DNA from: Petrolisthes cinctipes
Lineage: Eukaryota; Arthropoda; Malacostraca; Decapoda; Porcellanidae
Reading direction: 5' to 3'
Assembly (NCBI GenBank): GCA_033782935.1
Contig: JAWQEG010001234.1
Span: 1,744,501-1,808,500, forward strand
Length of the DNA stretch: 64,000 nt
Part shown: positions 37,693 through 51,168 of the stretch, piece by piece
How the letters are laid out: each line of letters begins with the position of its first letter
Position numbering within the stretch: position 1 is the stretch's first letter
The notes under the pieces: generated by a model
Seen by the model: only the letters and a program-made list of their open reading frames with translations
Database searches by the model: none
Told to the model about the DNA's origin: nothing
Program-made: the position numbers and the translations under genes

Positions 37693-40600
37693 GTTTTCGG
37701 GTATTTTAAGGTTGAATTAAATATATATAAACAGGTGCAGAAGATGCATACACATTGACTTTGGGCACCTAAAATATCGATTTTCAGCATGCTTTGGGCC
37801 TGTATCTGAGTAGGCATGTACAGATCGCTTCTGGGACCCCAAAATATCGAATTTTCGGGTGTTTGGAGCCTGAATTAGAGATATAAACGGGTACAGAAGA
37901 TGCATGCACAGATCGACTTTTGGGCACCTAAAAGATCTATTTTTAGTATGTTATGGGCCTGTATTTTGAAAATACTCTAACACGGAGTAGGCAAGTACAG
38001 ATCGCTTCTGGGACCCCAAAATATCGAATTTTCGGGTGTTTTTGGCTTGAATTTGAGATATCGACTTAGGGCACCTAAAATATCGATTTTGAGCATGTTT
38101 TGAGCCTATATTTTGAAAACATTCTAGCACTGAGAAGGCATGTAAAGATCGCTTCTAGGACCCAAAAATACCGAATTTTCGGGTGTTTTGAGCCTGATTT
38201 TGAGATATAAACGGGTACAAAAGATGCTTGCACATATCGACTTTGGGCACCTAAAATATCGATTTGGAGCATGTTTTGAGCCTATATTTTGAAAAGATTC
38301 TAGCACTGAGTAGGCATGTACATATCGCTTCTGGGACACAATAATATCGAATTTTCGGGTATTTTAAGGTTGAATTTAATATATAAACAGGTGCAGAAGA
38401 TGCATACACATTGACTTTGGGCACCTAAAATATCGATTTTCAGCATGCATTGGGCCTGTATCTGAGTAGGCATGTACAGATCGCTTCTGGGACCCCAAAA
38501 TATCGAATTTTCGGGTGTTTGGAGCCTGAATTAGAGATATAAACGGGTACAGAAGATGCATGCACATATCGACTTTTGGGCACCTAAAAGATCGATTTTT
38601 AGTATGTTTTGGGCCTGTATTTTGAAAATACTCTAACACGGAGTAGGCAAGTACAGATCGCTTCTGGGACCCCAAAATATCGAATTTTCGGGTGTTATGG
38701 GCCTGATTTTGAGATATCGCCTTTGAGCACCTAAAATATCGATTTTGAGCATGTTTTGAGCCTATATTTTGAAAAACATTCTAGCACTGAGTAGGCATGT
38801 AAAGATCGCTTCTAGGACCCAAAAATACCGAATTTTCCGGTATTTTGAGCCTGATTTTGAGATATAAACGGGTACATAAGATTCTTGCACATATCGACTT
38901 TGGACACTTAAAATATCGATTTTTAGCATGTTTTGGGCCTATATTTTGAAAATATTCTAGCACTAAGTAGGCTTGTACAGATCACTTCTGGGACCCCAAA
39001 ATATCGAATTTTTGGGTGTTTTGAGCCTGAATTTGAGATAAAAACGGGTACGGAAGATGAATGCACATATCGACTTTTGGGCACCTAAAAGATCGATTTT
39101 TAGTATGTTTTGGGCCTGTATTTTGAAAATACTCTAACACGGAGTAGGCAAGTACAGATCGCTTCTGGGACCCCAAAATATCGAATTTTCGGGAGTTTTG
39201 GGCCTAAATTTGAGATATCGACTTTAAGCACCTAAAATATCGATTTGGAGTATGTTTTAAGCCTATATTTTGAAAAGATTCTAGCACTGAGTAGGCATGT
39301 ACGGATCGCTTCTGGGACCCAAAAATATCGAATTTTCGGGTATCATAAGGTTGAATTTAATATATAAACAGGTGCAGAAGATGCATACACATTGACTTTG
39401 GGCACCTAAAATATCGATTTTCAGCATGCTTTGGGCCTGTATCTGAGTAGGCATGTACAGATCGCTTCTGGGACCCCAAAATATCGAATTTTCGGGTGTT
39501 TGGAGCCTGAATTAGATATATAAACGGGTACAGAAGATGCATGCACATATCGACTTTTGGGCACCTAAATGATCGATTTTTAGTATGTTTTGGGCCTTTA
39601 TTTTGAAAATACTCTAACACGGAGTAGGCAAGTACAGATCGCTTCTGGGACCCCAAAATATCGAATTTTCGGGTGTTTTGAGCCTGAATTTGAGATATCG
39701 TCTTTGGGCACCTAAAATATCGATTTTGAGTATGTTTTGGGCCTATATTTTGAAAATATTCTATCACTGAGTAGGCATGTACAGATCGCTTCAGGGACCC
39801 AAAAATATCGAATTTTCGGGTGATTTGGGCATAAATTTGAGATATCGACTTTGGGCACCTAAAATATAGATTTTTAGCATGTTTTGGGCCTATAATTTGA
39901 AAATATTCTAGCACTAAGTAGGCTTGTACAGATCACTTCTAGGACCCCAAAATATCGAATTTTCGGGTGTTTTGAGGTTGAATTTGGGATATAAACGGGT
40001 GCAGAAGATGCATACACATATTGAGTTTGGTCACCAAAAATATCGATTTTGAGCATGTTTTGGGCCTGTATTTTGAAAATACTCTAACACGGAGTAGGCA
40101 TGTACAGATCGCTTCTGGGACCCCAAAATATCGAATTTTCGGGTGTTTTGGGCCTGAATTTGAGATTTAAACGGGTACAGAAGATGCATCACATATCGAC
40201 TTTTGGGCACCTAAAATATTGATTTTGAATATGTTTTTATGTCTGTATCTTGAAAACATTCTAACTAGGAGTAGGCATGTAGAGATCGCTTCTAGGACCC
40301 AAAAATACCGAATTTTCGGGTGTTTTGAGGTTGAATTTGAGATATAAACGGGTGCAGAAGATGCATACGCATATTGACTTTGGGCACCTAAAATATCGAT
40401 TTTCAGCATGTTTTGGACCTGTTTCTGAGTAGGCATGTACAGATCGCTTCTGGGACCCCAAAATATCGAATTTTCGGGTGTTTGGAGCTTGAATTTGAGA
40501 TATAAACGGGTACAGAAGATGCATGCACATATCGAGTTTTGGGCACCTAAAAGATCGATTTTCAGTATGTTTTGGGCCAGTATTTTGAAAATACTCTAAC

Positions 40601-43600
40601 ACGGAGTAAGCAAGTACAGATCGCTTCTGGGACCCCAAAATATCGAATTTTCGGGTGTTTTGGGCCTGAATTTGAGATATTGTCTTTGGGCACCTAAAAT
40701 ATCGATTTTGAGCATGTTTTGGGCCTATATTTTGAAAATATTCTAGCACTGAGTAGGCATGTACAGATCGCTTCATGGACCCCTAAATATCGAATTTTCG
40801 GGTGATATGGGCCTGAATTTGAGATATCGACTTTGGGCACCTAAAATATCGATTTTGAGCATGTTTTGGGCCTATATTTTTAAAATATTCTAGCACTAAG
40901 TAGGCTTGTACAGATCACTTCTGGGACCCCAAAATATCGAATTTTCGGGTGTTTTGAGCCTGAATTTGAGATCTAAACGGGTACAGAAGATGCATGCACA
41001 TATCGACTTTTGGGCACCTAAAAGATCGATTTTCAGTATGTTTTGGGCCTGTATTTTGAAAATGCTCTAACACGGAGTAGGCAAGTACAGATCGCTTCTG
41101 GGACCCCAAAATATCGAATTTTCGGGTGTTTTGTGCCTTAATTTGAGATATCGTCTTTGGGCACCTAAAATATCGATTTTGAGCATGTTTTGGGCCTATA
41201 TTTTGAAAATATTCTATCACTGAGTAGGCATGTACAGATCGCTTCAGGGACCCAAAAATATCGAATTTTCGGGTGATTTGGGCATAAATTTGAGATATCG
41301 ACTTTGGGCACCTAAAATATAGATTTTTAGCATGTTTTGGGCCTATATTATGAAAATATTCTAGCACTAAGTAGGCTTGTACAGATCACTTCTAGGACCC
41401 CAAAATATCGAATTTTCGGGTGTTTTGAGGTTGAATTTGGGATATAAACGGGTGCAGAAGATGCATACACATATTGAGTTTGGTCACCAAAAATATCGAT
41501 TTTGAGCATGTTTTGGGCCTGTATTTTGAAAATACTCTAACACGGAGTAGGCATGTACAGATCGCTTCTGGGACCCCAAAATATCGAATTTTCGGGTGTT
41601 TTGGGCCTGAATTTGAGATATAAACGGGTACGGAAGATGCATGCACATATCGACTTTTGGGCACCTAAAAGATCGATTTTCAGTATGTTTTAGGCCTGTA
41701 TTTTGAAAATACTATAACACGGAGTAGGCATGTACAGATCGCTTCTGGGACCCCAAAATATCGAATTTTCGGGTGTTTTGGGCCTGAATTTGAGATATCG
41801 TCTTTGGGCACCTAAAATATCGATTTTGAGCATGTTTTAGGCCTATATTTTGAAAATATTCTAGCACTGAGTAGGCATGTACAGATCGCTTCAGGGACCC
41901 AAAAATATCGAATTTTCGGGTGATTTGGGCATGAATTTGAGATATCGACTTTGGGCACCTAAAATATAGATTTTTAGCATGTTTTGGGCCTATATTTTGA
42001 AAATATTCTAGCACTAAGTAGGCTTGTACAGATCGATTCTGGGAGCCAAAAATATCGAGTTTTTGGGTGTTTTGAGGTTGAATTTGGGATATAAACGGGT
42101 GCAGAAGATGCATACACATATTGAGTTTGGTCACCAAAAATATCGATTTTGAGCATGTTTTGGGCCTGTATATTGAAAATACTCTAACACGGAGTAGGCA
42201 TGTACAGATCGCTTCTGGGACCCCAAAATATCGAATTTTCAGGTGTTTTGGGTCTGAATTTGAGAAATTGACTTTGGGCACCTAAAATATCGATTTTCAG
42301 CATGTTTTGGACCTGTTTCTGAGTAGGCATGTACAGATCGCTTCTGGGACCCCAAAATATCGAATTTTCGGGTGTTTGGAGCTTGAATTTGAGATATAAA
42401 CGGGTACAGAAGATGCATGCACATATCGAGTTTTGGGCACCTAAAAGATCGATTTTCAGTATGTTTTGGGCCAGTATTTTGAAAATACTCTAACACGGAG
42501 TAAGCAAGTACAGATCGCTTCTGGGACCCCAAAATATCGAATTTTCGGGTGTTTTGGGCCTGAATTTGAGATATTGTCTTTGGGCACCTAAAATATCGAT
42601 TTTGAGCATGTTTTGGGCCTATATTTTGAAAATATTCTAGCACTGAGTAGGCATGTACAGATCGCTTCAGGGACCCCTAAATATCGAATTTTCGGGTGAT
42701 TTGGGCATGAATTTGAGATATCGACTTTGGGCACCTAAAATATAGATTTTTAGCATGTTTTGGGCCTATATTTTGAAAATATTCTAGCACTAAGTAGGCT
42801 TGTACAGATCACTTCTGGGACCCCAAAATATCGAATTTTCGGGTGTTTTGAGCCTGAATTTGAGATCTAAACGGGTACGGAAGATACATGCACATATCGA
42901 CTTTTGGGCACCAAAAAGATCGATTTTCAGTATGTTTTGGGCCTGTATTTTGAAAATGCTCTAACACGGAGTAGGCAAGTACAGATCGCTTCTGGGACCC
43001 CAAAATATCGAATTTTCGGGTGTTTTGGGCCTGAATTTGAGATATCGACTTTGGGCACCTAAAATATCGATTTTGAGCATGTTTTGAGCCTATAATTTGA
43101 AAACATTAAAGCACTGAGTAGGCATGTACAGATCGCTTCTGGGACCCAAAAATATCGAATTTTCGGGTATTTTGAGGTTGAATTTAATATATAAAAGGGT
43201 GCAGAAGATGCATACACATTGACTTTGGGCACCTAAAATATCGATTTTCAGCATGTTTTGGGCATGTATCTGAGTAGGCATGTACAGATCGCTTCTGGGA
43301 CCCCAAAATATCGAATTTTCGGGTGTTTGGAGCCTGAATTAGAGATATAAACGGGTACAGAAGATGCATGCACATATCGACTTTTGGGCACCTAAAAGAT
43401 CGATTTTTAGTATGTTTTGGGCCAGTATTTTGAAAATACTCTAACACGGAGTAGGCAAGTACAGATCGCTTCTGGGACCCCAAAATATCGAATTTTCGGG
43501 TGTTATGGGCCTGAATTTGAGATATCGACTTTGGGCACCTAAAATATCGATTTTGAGCATGTTTTGGGCCTATATTTTGAAAACATTCTAGCACTGAGTA

Positions 43601-46564
43601 GGCATGTACAGATCGATTCTGGGACCCAAAAATATCGAGTTTTTGGGTGTTTTGAGGTTGAATTTGGGATATAAACGGGTGCAGAAGATGCATACACATA
43701 TTGAGTTTGGTCACCAAAAATATCGATTTTGAGCATGTTTTGGGCCTGTATATTGAAAATACTCTCTAACACGGAGTAGGCATGTACAGATCGCTTCTGG
43801 GACCCCAAAATTTCGAATTTCAGGTGTTTTGGGCCTGAATTTGAGATATCGACTTTGGGCACCTAAAATATCGATTTTAGCATGTTTTGGACCTATATTT
43901 TGAAAATATTCTAACACTAAGTAGACATGTACAGATCACTTCTGGGACCCCAAAATATTGAATTTTCGGGTGTTTTGGGCCTGAATTTGAGATTTAAACG
44001 GGTACTGAAGATGCATCACATATCGACTTTTGGGCACCTAAAATATCGATTTTGAACATGTTTTTATGTCTGTATCTTGAAAACATTCTAACTAGGAGTA
44101 GGCATGTAGAGATCGCTTCTAGGACCCAAAAATACCGAATTTTCGGGGGTTTTGAGGTTGAATTTGAGATATGAACGGGTGCAGAAGATGCATACGCATA
44201 TTGACTTTGGGCACCTAAAATATCGATTTTCAGCATGTTTTGGACCTGTTTCTGAGTAGGCATGTACAGATCGCTTCTGGGACCCAAAAATATCGAATTT
44301 TCGGGTGTTTGGAGCTTGAATTTGAGATATAAACGGGTACAGAAGATGCATGCACATATAGACTTTTGTGCACCTAAAATATCGATTTTCAGTATGTTTT
44401 GGGCCTTTACTTTGAAAATACTCTAACACGGAGTAGGCATGTACAGTTCGCTTCTGGGACCCCAAAATATCGTATTTTCGGGTGTTTTGGGCGGGAATTT
44501 GAGATATCGACTTTGAGCACGTAAAATATCGATTTTTAGCATGTTTTGGGCCTATATATTTTGAAAATATTCTAACACTAAGTAGACATGTACAGATCAC
44601 TTCTGGGACCCCAAAATATCGAATTTTAAGGTGTTTTGAGCCTGAATTTAAGATATAAACGGGTACAGAATATGCATGCACATATCAACTTTGGACACTT
44701 AAAATATCGATTATTAGCATGTTTTGGGCCTATATTTTGAAAATATTCTAGCACTAAGTAGGCTTGTACAGATCACATCTGGGACCCCAAAATATCGAAT
44801 TTTCGGGTGTTTTGAGCCTGAATTTGAGATATAAACGGGTACAGAAGATGCATGCACATATTGACTTTGGTCACCTAAAATATCGATTTTCAGCATGTTT
44901 TGGGCCTGTAATTTGAAAATACTCTAACATGGAGTAGGCAAGTACAGATCGCTTCTGGGACCCCAAAATATCGAATTTTCGGGTGTTTGGAGCCTGAACT
45001 TGAGATATAAACGGGTACAGAAGATGCATCCACATATCGACTTTTGGGCACCTAAACGATCGATTTTCAATATGTTTTGGGCCTGTATATTGAAAATACT
45101 CTAAAACGGAGTAGGCATGTACAGATCACTTCTTGGACCCCAAAATATCGAATTTTAGGGTGTTTTGGGCCTGAATTTCAGATATCGAGTTTGGGCACCT
45201 AAAATATCGATTTTTAGAATGTTTTGGGCCTATATTTCGAAAATATTCTAGCACTGAGTAGGCATGTACTGATCGCTTCTGGGACCCAAAAATATCGAAT
45301 TTTCGGGTGTTTTGAGATTGAATTTGGGATATAAACGGGTGCAAAAGATGCATACACATATTGACATTGGGCACCTAAAATATCGATTTCCAGCATGTTT
45401 CGGACCTATATCTGAGTAGGCATGTACAGATCTCTTCTGGGACCCCAAAATATCGAATTTTCGGGTGTTTTTTAGCTTGAATTTGAGATATAAACGGGTA
45501 CAGAAGATGCATCCACATATCGACTTTTGGGCATCTAAAATATCGATTTTCAGAATGTTTTGGGCCTGTATTTTGAAAATACTCCTACACGGAGTAGGCA
45601 TGTACAGATCGCTTCTGGGACCCCAAAATATCGAATTTTCGGTTGTTTTGGGCCTGAATTTGAGATATCGAGTTTGGGCACCTAAAATATCGATTTTGAG
45701 CATGTTTCGGACCTATATCTGAGTAGGCATGTACAGATCGCTTCTGGGACCCCAAAATATCGAATTTTCGGGTGTTTTGGGACTAAATTTGAGATATCGA
45801 GTTTGGGCACCTAAAATATCGATTTTGAGCATGTTTTCGGCCTATATTTTGAAAATATTCTAGCACTAAGTAGGCATGTACAGATCACTTCTGGGATCCC
45901 AAAATATCGAATTTTCGGGTGTTTTGAGCCTGAATTTGAGATATAAACGGGTACAGAAGATGTATGCACATATCGACTTTAGACTCATAAAATATCGATT
46001 TTTAGCATGTTTTAAGCCTATATTTCGAAAACATTCTAGCACTGAGTAGGCATGTACAGATCGCTTCTAGGACCCAAAAATATCGAATTTTCGGGTGTTT
46101 TGAGGTTGAATTTGGGATATAAACGGGTGTAGAAGATGCATACACATATTGACTTTGGTCACCTAAAATATCGATTTTCAGCATGTTTTAGGCCTCTATT
46201 TTGAAAATACTCTAACACGGAGTAGGCATGTACAGATCGCTTCTGGGACCCTAAAATATCGAATTTTCGGGTGTTTTGAGCCTGAATATGAGATATAAAC
46301 GGGTACAGAAGATGCATGCACATATCAACTTTTGGGCACCTAAAAGATCGATTTTTAGTATGTTATGGGCCTGTATTTTGAAAATACTTTAACACAGAGT
46401 AGGCATGTACAGATCTCTTCTGGGACCCCAAAATATCGAATTTTCGGGTGTTTTGAGCCTGAATTTGATATATAAATGAGTACAGAAGATGCATGCACAT
46501 ATCGACTTTGGACACTTAAAATATCGATTTTTAGCATGTTTTGAGCCTATATTTTGAAAACATT
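37693..46564 (-). repeat. Mosaic of short duplications
   Basis: Several overlapping repeat relations can be read here. A block with ATAAACAGGTGCAG recurs at about 37,695, 38,351 and 39,332 (offsets 656 and 981 bp). The stretch 39,650-40,164 recurs at 41,103-41,617 (offset 1,453), and part of it again 647 bp later. The stretch 40,385-41,110 recurs at 42,279-43,004 (offset 1,894); its marks are GGACCTGTTTCTGAG and GAGATCTAAACGGG. About 42,040-42,210 recurs 1,580 bp later, and about 40,165-40,440 recurs near 44,016-44,291 (offset about 3,851). Finally 45,200-45,700 is an older relative of 47,325-47,823. The 647-656 bp offsets are near the A-B-C-A' tetramer length. Confidence 0.78.
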
Positions 46565-49500
46565 CTAGCACTGAGTAGGCATGTACAGATCGCTTCTGGG
46601 ACCCAAAAATTTCGAATTTTCGGGTGTTTTGAGGTTGAATTTGAGATATAAACGAGAGAAGAAGATGCATACACATATTGACTTTGGGCACCTAAAATAT
46701 CGATTTTGAGCATGTTTTGGGCCTGTATCTGAGTAGGCATGTACAGATCACTTTTGGGACCCCAAAATATCGAATTTTCGGGTGTTTGGAGCCTGAATTT
46801 GAGAAATAAACGGGTATAGAAGATGCATGCACATATCGACTTTTGGGCACCTAAAAGATCGATTTTCAGTATGTTTTGGGCTTGTTTTTTGAAAATACTC
46901 TAACACGGAGTAGGCATGTACAGTTCGCTTCAGGGACCACAAAATATCGAATTTTCGGGTGATTTGGGCCTGAATTTGAGATATCGACTTTGGGCACCTA
47001 AAATATAAATTTTTAGCATGTTTTGGGCCTATATTCTGAAAATATTCTAGCACTAAGTAGGCTTGTACAGATCACTTCTGGGACCCCAAAACATCGAATT
47101 TTCGGGTGTTTGGAGCTTGAATTTGATATATAAACGGGTACAGAAGATGCATGCACATATCGACTTTGGTCACCAAAAATTTCGATTTTGAGCATGTTTT
47201 GGGCCTGTATTTTGAAATTACTCTAACACGGAGTAGGCATGTACAGATCGCTTCTGGGACCCCAAAATATCGATTTTTCGGGTGTTTTTTTTGCCTGAAT
47301 TTGAGATATCGAGTTTAGGCACCTAAAATATCGATTTTTAGAATGTTTTGGGCCTATTTTTCGAAAATACTCTAGCACTGAGTAGGCATGTACAGATCGC
47401 TTCTGGGACCCAAAAATATCGAGTTTTCGAGTGTTTTGAGATTGAATTTGGGATATAAACGGGTGCAAAAGATGCATACACATATTGACTTTGGGCACCT
47501 AAAATATCGATTTTGAGCATGTTTTGGGCCTGTATCTGAGTAGGCATGTACAGATCGCTTCTGGGACCCCAAAATATTGAATTTTCGGGTGTTTGGAGCT
47601 TGAATTTGAGATATAAACGGGTACTGAAGATTCATCCACATATCGACTTTTGGGCACCTAAAATATCGATTTTCAGTATGTTTTGGGCCTGCATTTTGAA
47701 AATACTCCTACACGGAGTAGGCATGTACAGATCGCTTCTGGGACCCCAAAATATCGAATTTTCCGGTGTTTTGGGCCTGAATTTAAGATATCGTGTTTGG
47801 GCACTTAAAATATCGATTTTTAGCATGTTTTCGGCCTATATTTTGAAAACATTCTAGCACTGAGTAGGCATGTACAAATTGCTTCTGGGACCCCAAAATA
47901 TCGAATTTTCAGGTGTTTTGAGCCTGAATTTGATATATAAACGGGTACAGAAGATGCATGCACATATCGACTACTAGGCACCTAAAATATCGATTTTGAG
48001 CATGTTCTGGGTCTGTATCTTGAAAACATTCTAACTAGGAGTAGGCATGTAGAGATCGCTTCTAGGATCCAAAAATACCTAATTTTCGGGTGTTTTGAGC
48101 CTGAATTTGGGATATAAACGGGTACAGAAGATACATGCACATATCGACTTTTGGGCACCTAAAATATCGATTTTGATCATGTTTTGGGTCTGTATCTTGA
48201 AAACATTCTAACTAGGACTAGGCATGTAGAGATCGCTTCTAGGACCCAAAAATACCGAATTTTCGGGTGTTTTGATGTTGTAATTTGGGATATAAACTGG
48301 TGCAGAAGATGCATACACATATTGACTTTGGGCACCTAAAATATCGATTTTCAGCATGTTTTGGACCTGTATCTGAGTAGACATGTACAGATCGTTTCTG
48401 GGACCCCAAAATATCGAATTTTCGGGTGTTTGGAGCTTGAATTTGAGATAAAAACGGGTACAGTAGATACATGCACATATCGACTTTTGGGCACCTAAAA
48501 TATCGATTTTCAGTATGTTTTGGGCTTGTACTTTGTAAATACTCTAACACGGAGTAGGCATGTACAGTTCGCTTCTAGGACCCCAAAATATCAAATTTTC
48601 GGGTGTTTTGAGCGGGAATTTGAGATATCGACTTTGAGCACGTAAAATATCGATTTTTAGCATGTTTTGAGCCTATATTTTGAAAATATTCTAACACTAA
48701 GTAGACATGAACAGATCACTTCTGGGACCCCAAAATATCGAATTTTAGGGTGTTTTGAGCCTAAATTTGAGATATAAAAGGGTACAGCAGATGCATGCAC
48801 ATATCGACTTTAGACACTTAAAGTATCGATTTGTAGCATGTTTTGAGCCTGTATTTTGAAAATACTCTAACAGATCGCTTCTGGGACCCCAAAATATCGA
48901 ATTTTCGGGTTTTTTGGGCCTGAATTTGAGATATCGAGTTTGGGCCCCTAAAATATCGATTTTGAGCATGTTTTCGGCCTATATTTTTAAAATATTCTAG
49001 CACTAACTAGGCATGTACAGATCACATCTGGGATCCCAAAATATCAAATTTTCGGGTGTTTTGAGCCTGAATTTGAGATATACACGGGTACAGAAGATGG
49101 ATGCACATATCGACTTTAGACACTTAAAATATCGATTTTTAGCATGTTTTAAGCCTATATTTTGAAAACATTCTAGCACTGAGTAGACATGTACAGATCG
49201 CTTCTAGGACCCAAAAATATCGAATTTTCTTGTGTTTTGAGGTTGAATTTGGGATATAAACGGGTGTAGAAGATGCATACACATATTGACTTTGGTCACC
49301 TAAAATATCGATTTTCATCATGTTTTAGGCCTCTATTTTGAAAATACTCTAACATGGAGTAGGCAAGTACAGATTGCTTCTGGGAGCCCAAAATATCGAA
49401 TTTTCGGGTGTTTGGAGCCTGAACTTGAGATATAAACGGGTACAGAAGATGCATCCACATATCGACTTTTGGGCACCTAAACGATCGATTTTCAGTATGT

Positions 49501-51168
49501 TTTGGGCCTGTATATTGAAAATACTCTAACACGGAGTAGGCATGTACAGATCGCTTCTGGGACCCTAAAATATCGAATTTTCGGGTGTTTTGAGCCTGAA
49601 TTTGAGATATAAATGGGTACAGAAGATGCATGCACATATCGACTTTGGACAATTAAAATATCGATTTTTAGCATGTTTTGAGCCTATATTTTGAAAACAT
49701 TCTAGCACTGAGTAGGCATGTACAGATCGCTTCTGGGACCCAAAAATTTCGAATTTTCGGGTGTTTTGAGGTTGAATTTGAGATATAAACGAGTGCAGAA
49801 GATGCATACAAATATTGACTTTGGGCACCTAAAATATCGATTTTCAGCATGTTTTGGGCCTGTATCTGAGTAGGCATGTACAGATCACTTTTGGGACCCC
49901 AAAATATCGAATTTTCGGGTGTTTGGAGCCTGAATTTGAGATATAAACGGGTACAGAAGATGCATGCACATATCGACTTTTGGGCACCTAAAAGATCGAT
50001 TTTCAGTATGTTTTGGGCTTGTTTTTTGAAAATACTCTAACACGGAGTAGGCATGTACAGTTCGCTTCAGGGACCCCAAAATATCGAATTTTCGGGTGAT
50101 TTGGGCCTGAATTTGAGATAACGACTTTGGGCACCTCAAATATAGATTTTTAGCATGTTTTGGGCCTATATTTTGAAAATATTCTAGCACTAAGTAGGCT
50201 TGTACAGATCACTTCTGTAGACCCCAAAACATCGAATTTTCGGGTGTTTGGAGCCTGAATTTGAGATATAAATGGGTACAGAAGATGCATGCACATATCG
50301 ACTTTGGACAATTAAAATATCGATTTTTAGCATGTTTTGAGCCTATATTTTGAAAACATTCTAGCACTGAGTAGGCATGTACAGATCGCTTCTGGGACCC
50401 AAAAATTTCGAATTTTCGGGTGTTTTGAGGTTGAATTTGAGATATAAACGAGTGCAGAAGATGCATACACATATTGACTTTGGGCACCTAAAATATCGAT
50501 TTTCAGCATGTTTTGGGCCTGTATCTGAGTAGGCATGTACAGATCACTTTTGGGACCCCAAAATATCGAATTTTCGGGTGTTTGGAGCCTGAATTTGAGA
50601 TATAAACGGGTACAGAAGATGCATGCACATATCGACTTTTGGGCACCTAAAAGATCGATTTTCAGTATGTTTTGGGCTTGTTTTTTGAAAATACTCTAAC
50701 ACGGAGTAGGCATGTACAGTTCGCTTCAGGGACCCCAAAATATCGAATTTTCGGGTGATTTGGGCCTGAATTTGAGATATCGACTTTGGGCACCTAAAAT
50801 ATAGATTTTTAGCATGTTTTGGGCCTATATTTTGAAAATATTCTAGCACTAAGTAGGCTTGTACAGATCACTTCTGTAGACCCCAAAACATCGAATTTTC
50901 GGGTGTTTGGAGCTTGAATTTGAGATATAAACGGATACAGAAGATGCATGCACATATCGACTTTGGTCACCAAAAATTTAGATTTTGAGCATGTTTTGGG
51001 CCTGTATTTTGAAATTACTCTAACACGGAGTAGGCATGTACAGATCGCTTCTGGGACCCCAAAATATCGAATTTTCGGGTGTTTTTTTTGCATGAATTTG
51101 AGATATCGAGTTTAGGCACCTAAAATATCGATTTTTAGAATGTTTTTAGCCTATTTTACGAAAATATT
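46565..51168 (-). repeat. 4.62-kb HOR, copy 1 (4,604 bp)
   Basis: This is the first of three almost identical tandem copies, offset 4,604 bp from copy 2. It is 17 bp shorter because the segment between CTAACA and GATCGC is missing at 48,871, where the other copies read CTAACACGGAGTAGGCATG and then TACAGATCGC. The deletion is bounded by the short repeat ACA. Another difference is GGCACCTAAAATATCG near 46,689 against GGCACCAAAAATATCG in copy 2. The unit holds about 28 monomers in my count, 15 of type A, 8 of type B and 5 of type C. That predicts about 4,606 bp, close to the observed length. Confidence 0.92.
49702..51168 (-). repeat. Nested 659/808-bp sub-repeat inside the HOR
   Basis: The stretch 49,702-50,360 (659 bp) and the start of 50,361-51,168 (808 bp) are near-identical at offset 659. 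The 808-bp block recurs again as the first 808 bp of the next HOR unit. The length 659 is close to A+B+C+A (657), and 808 is that plus a type B unit (804). The arrangement repeats in HOR copies 2 and 3. The partial copy at 60,411 has lost one 807-bp block. Confidence 0.85.
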
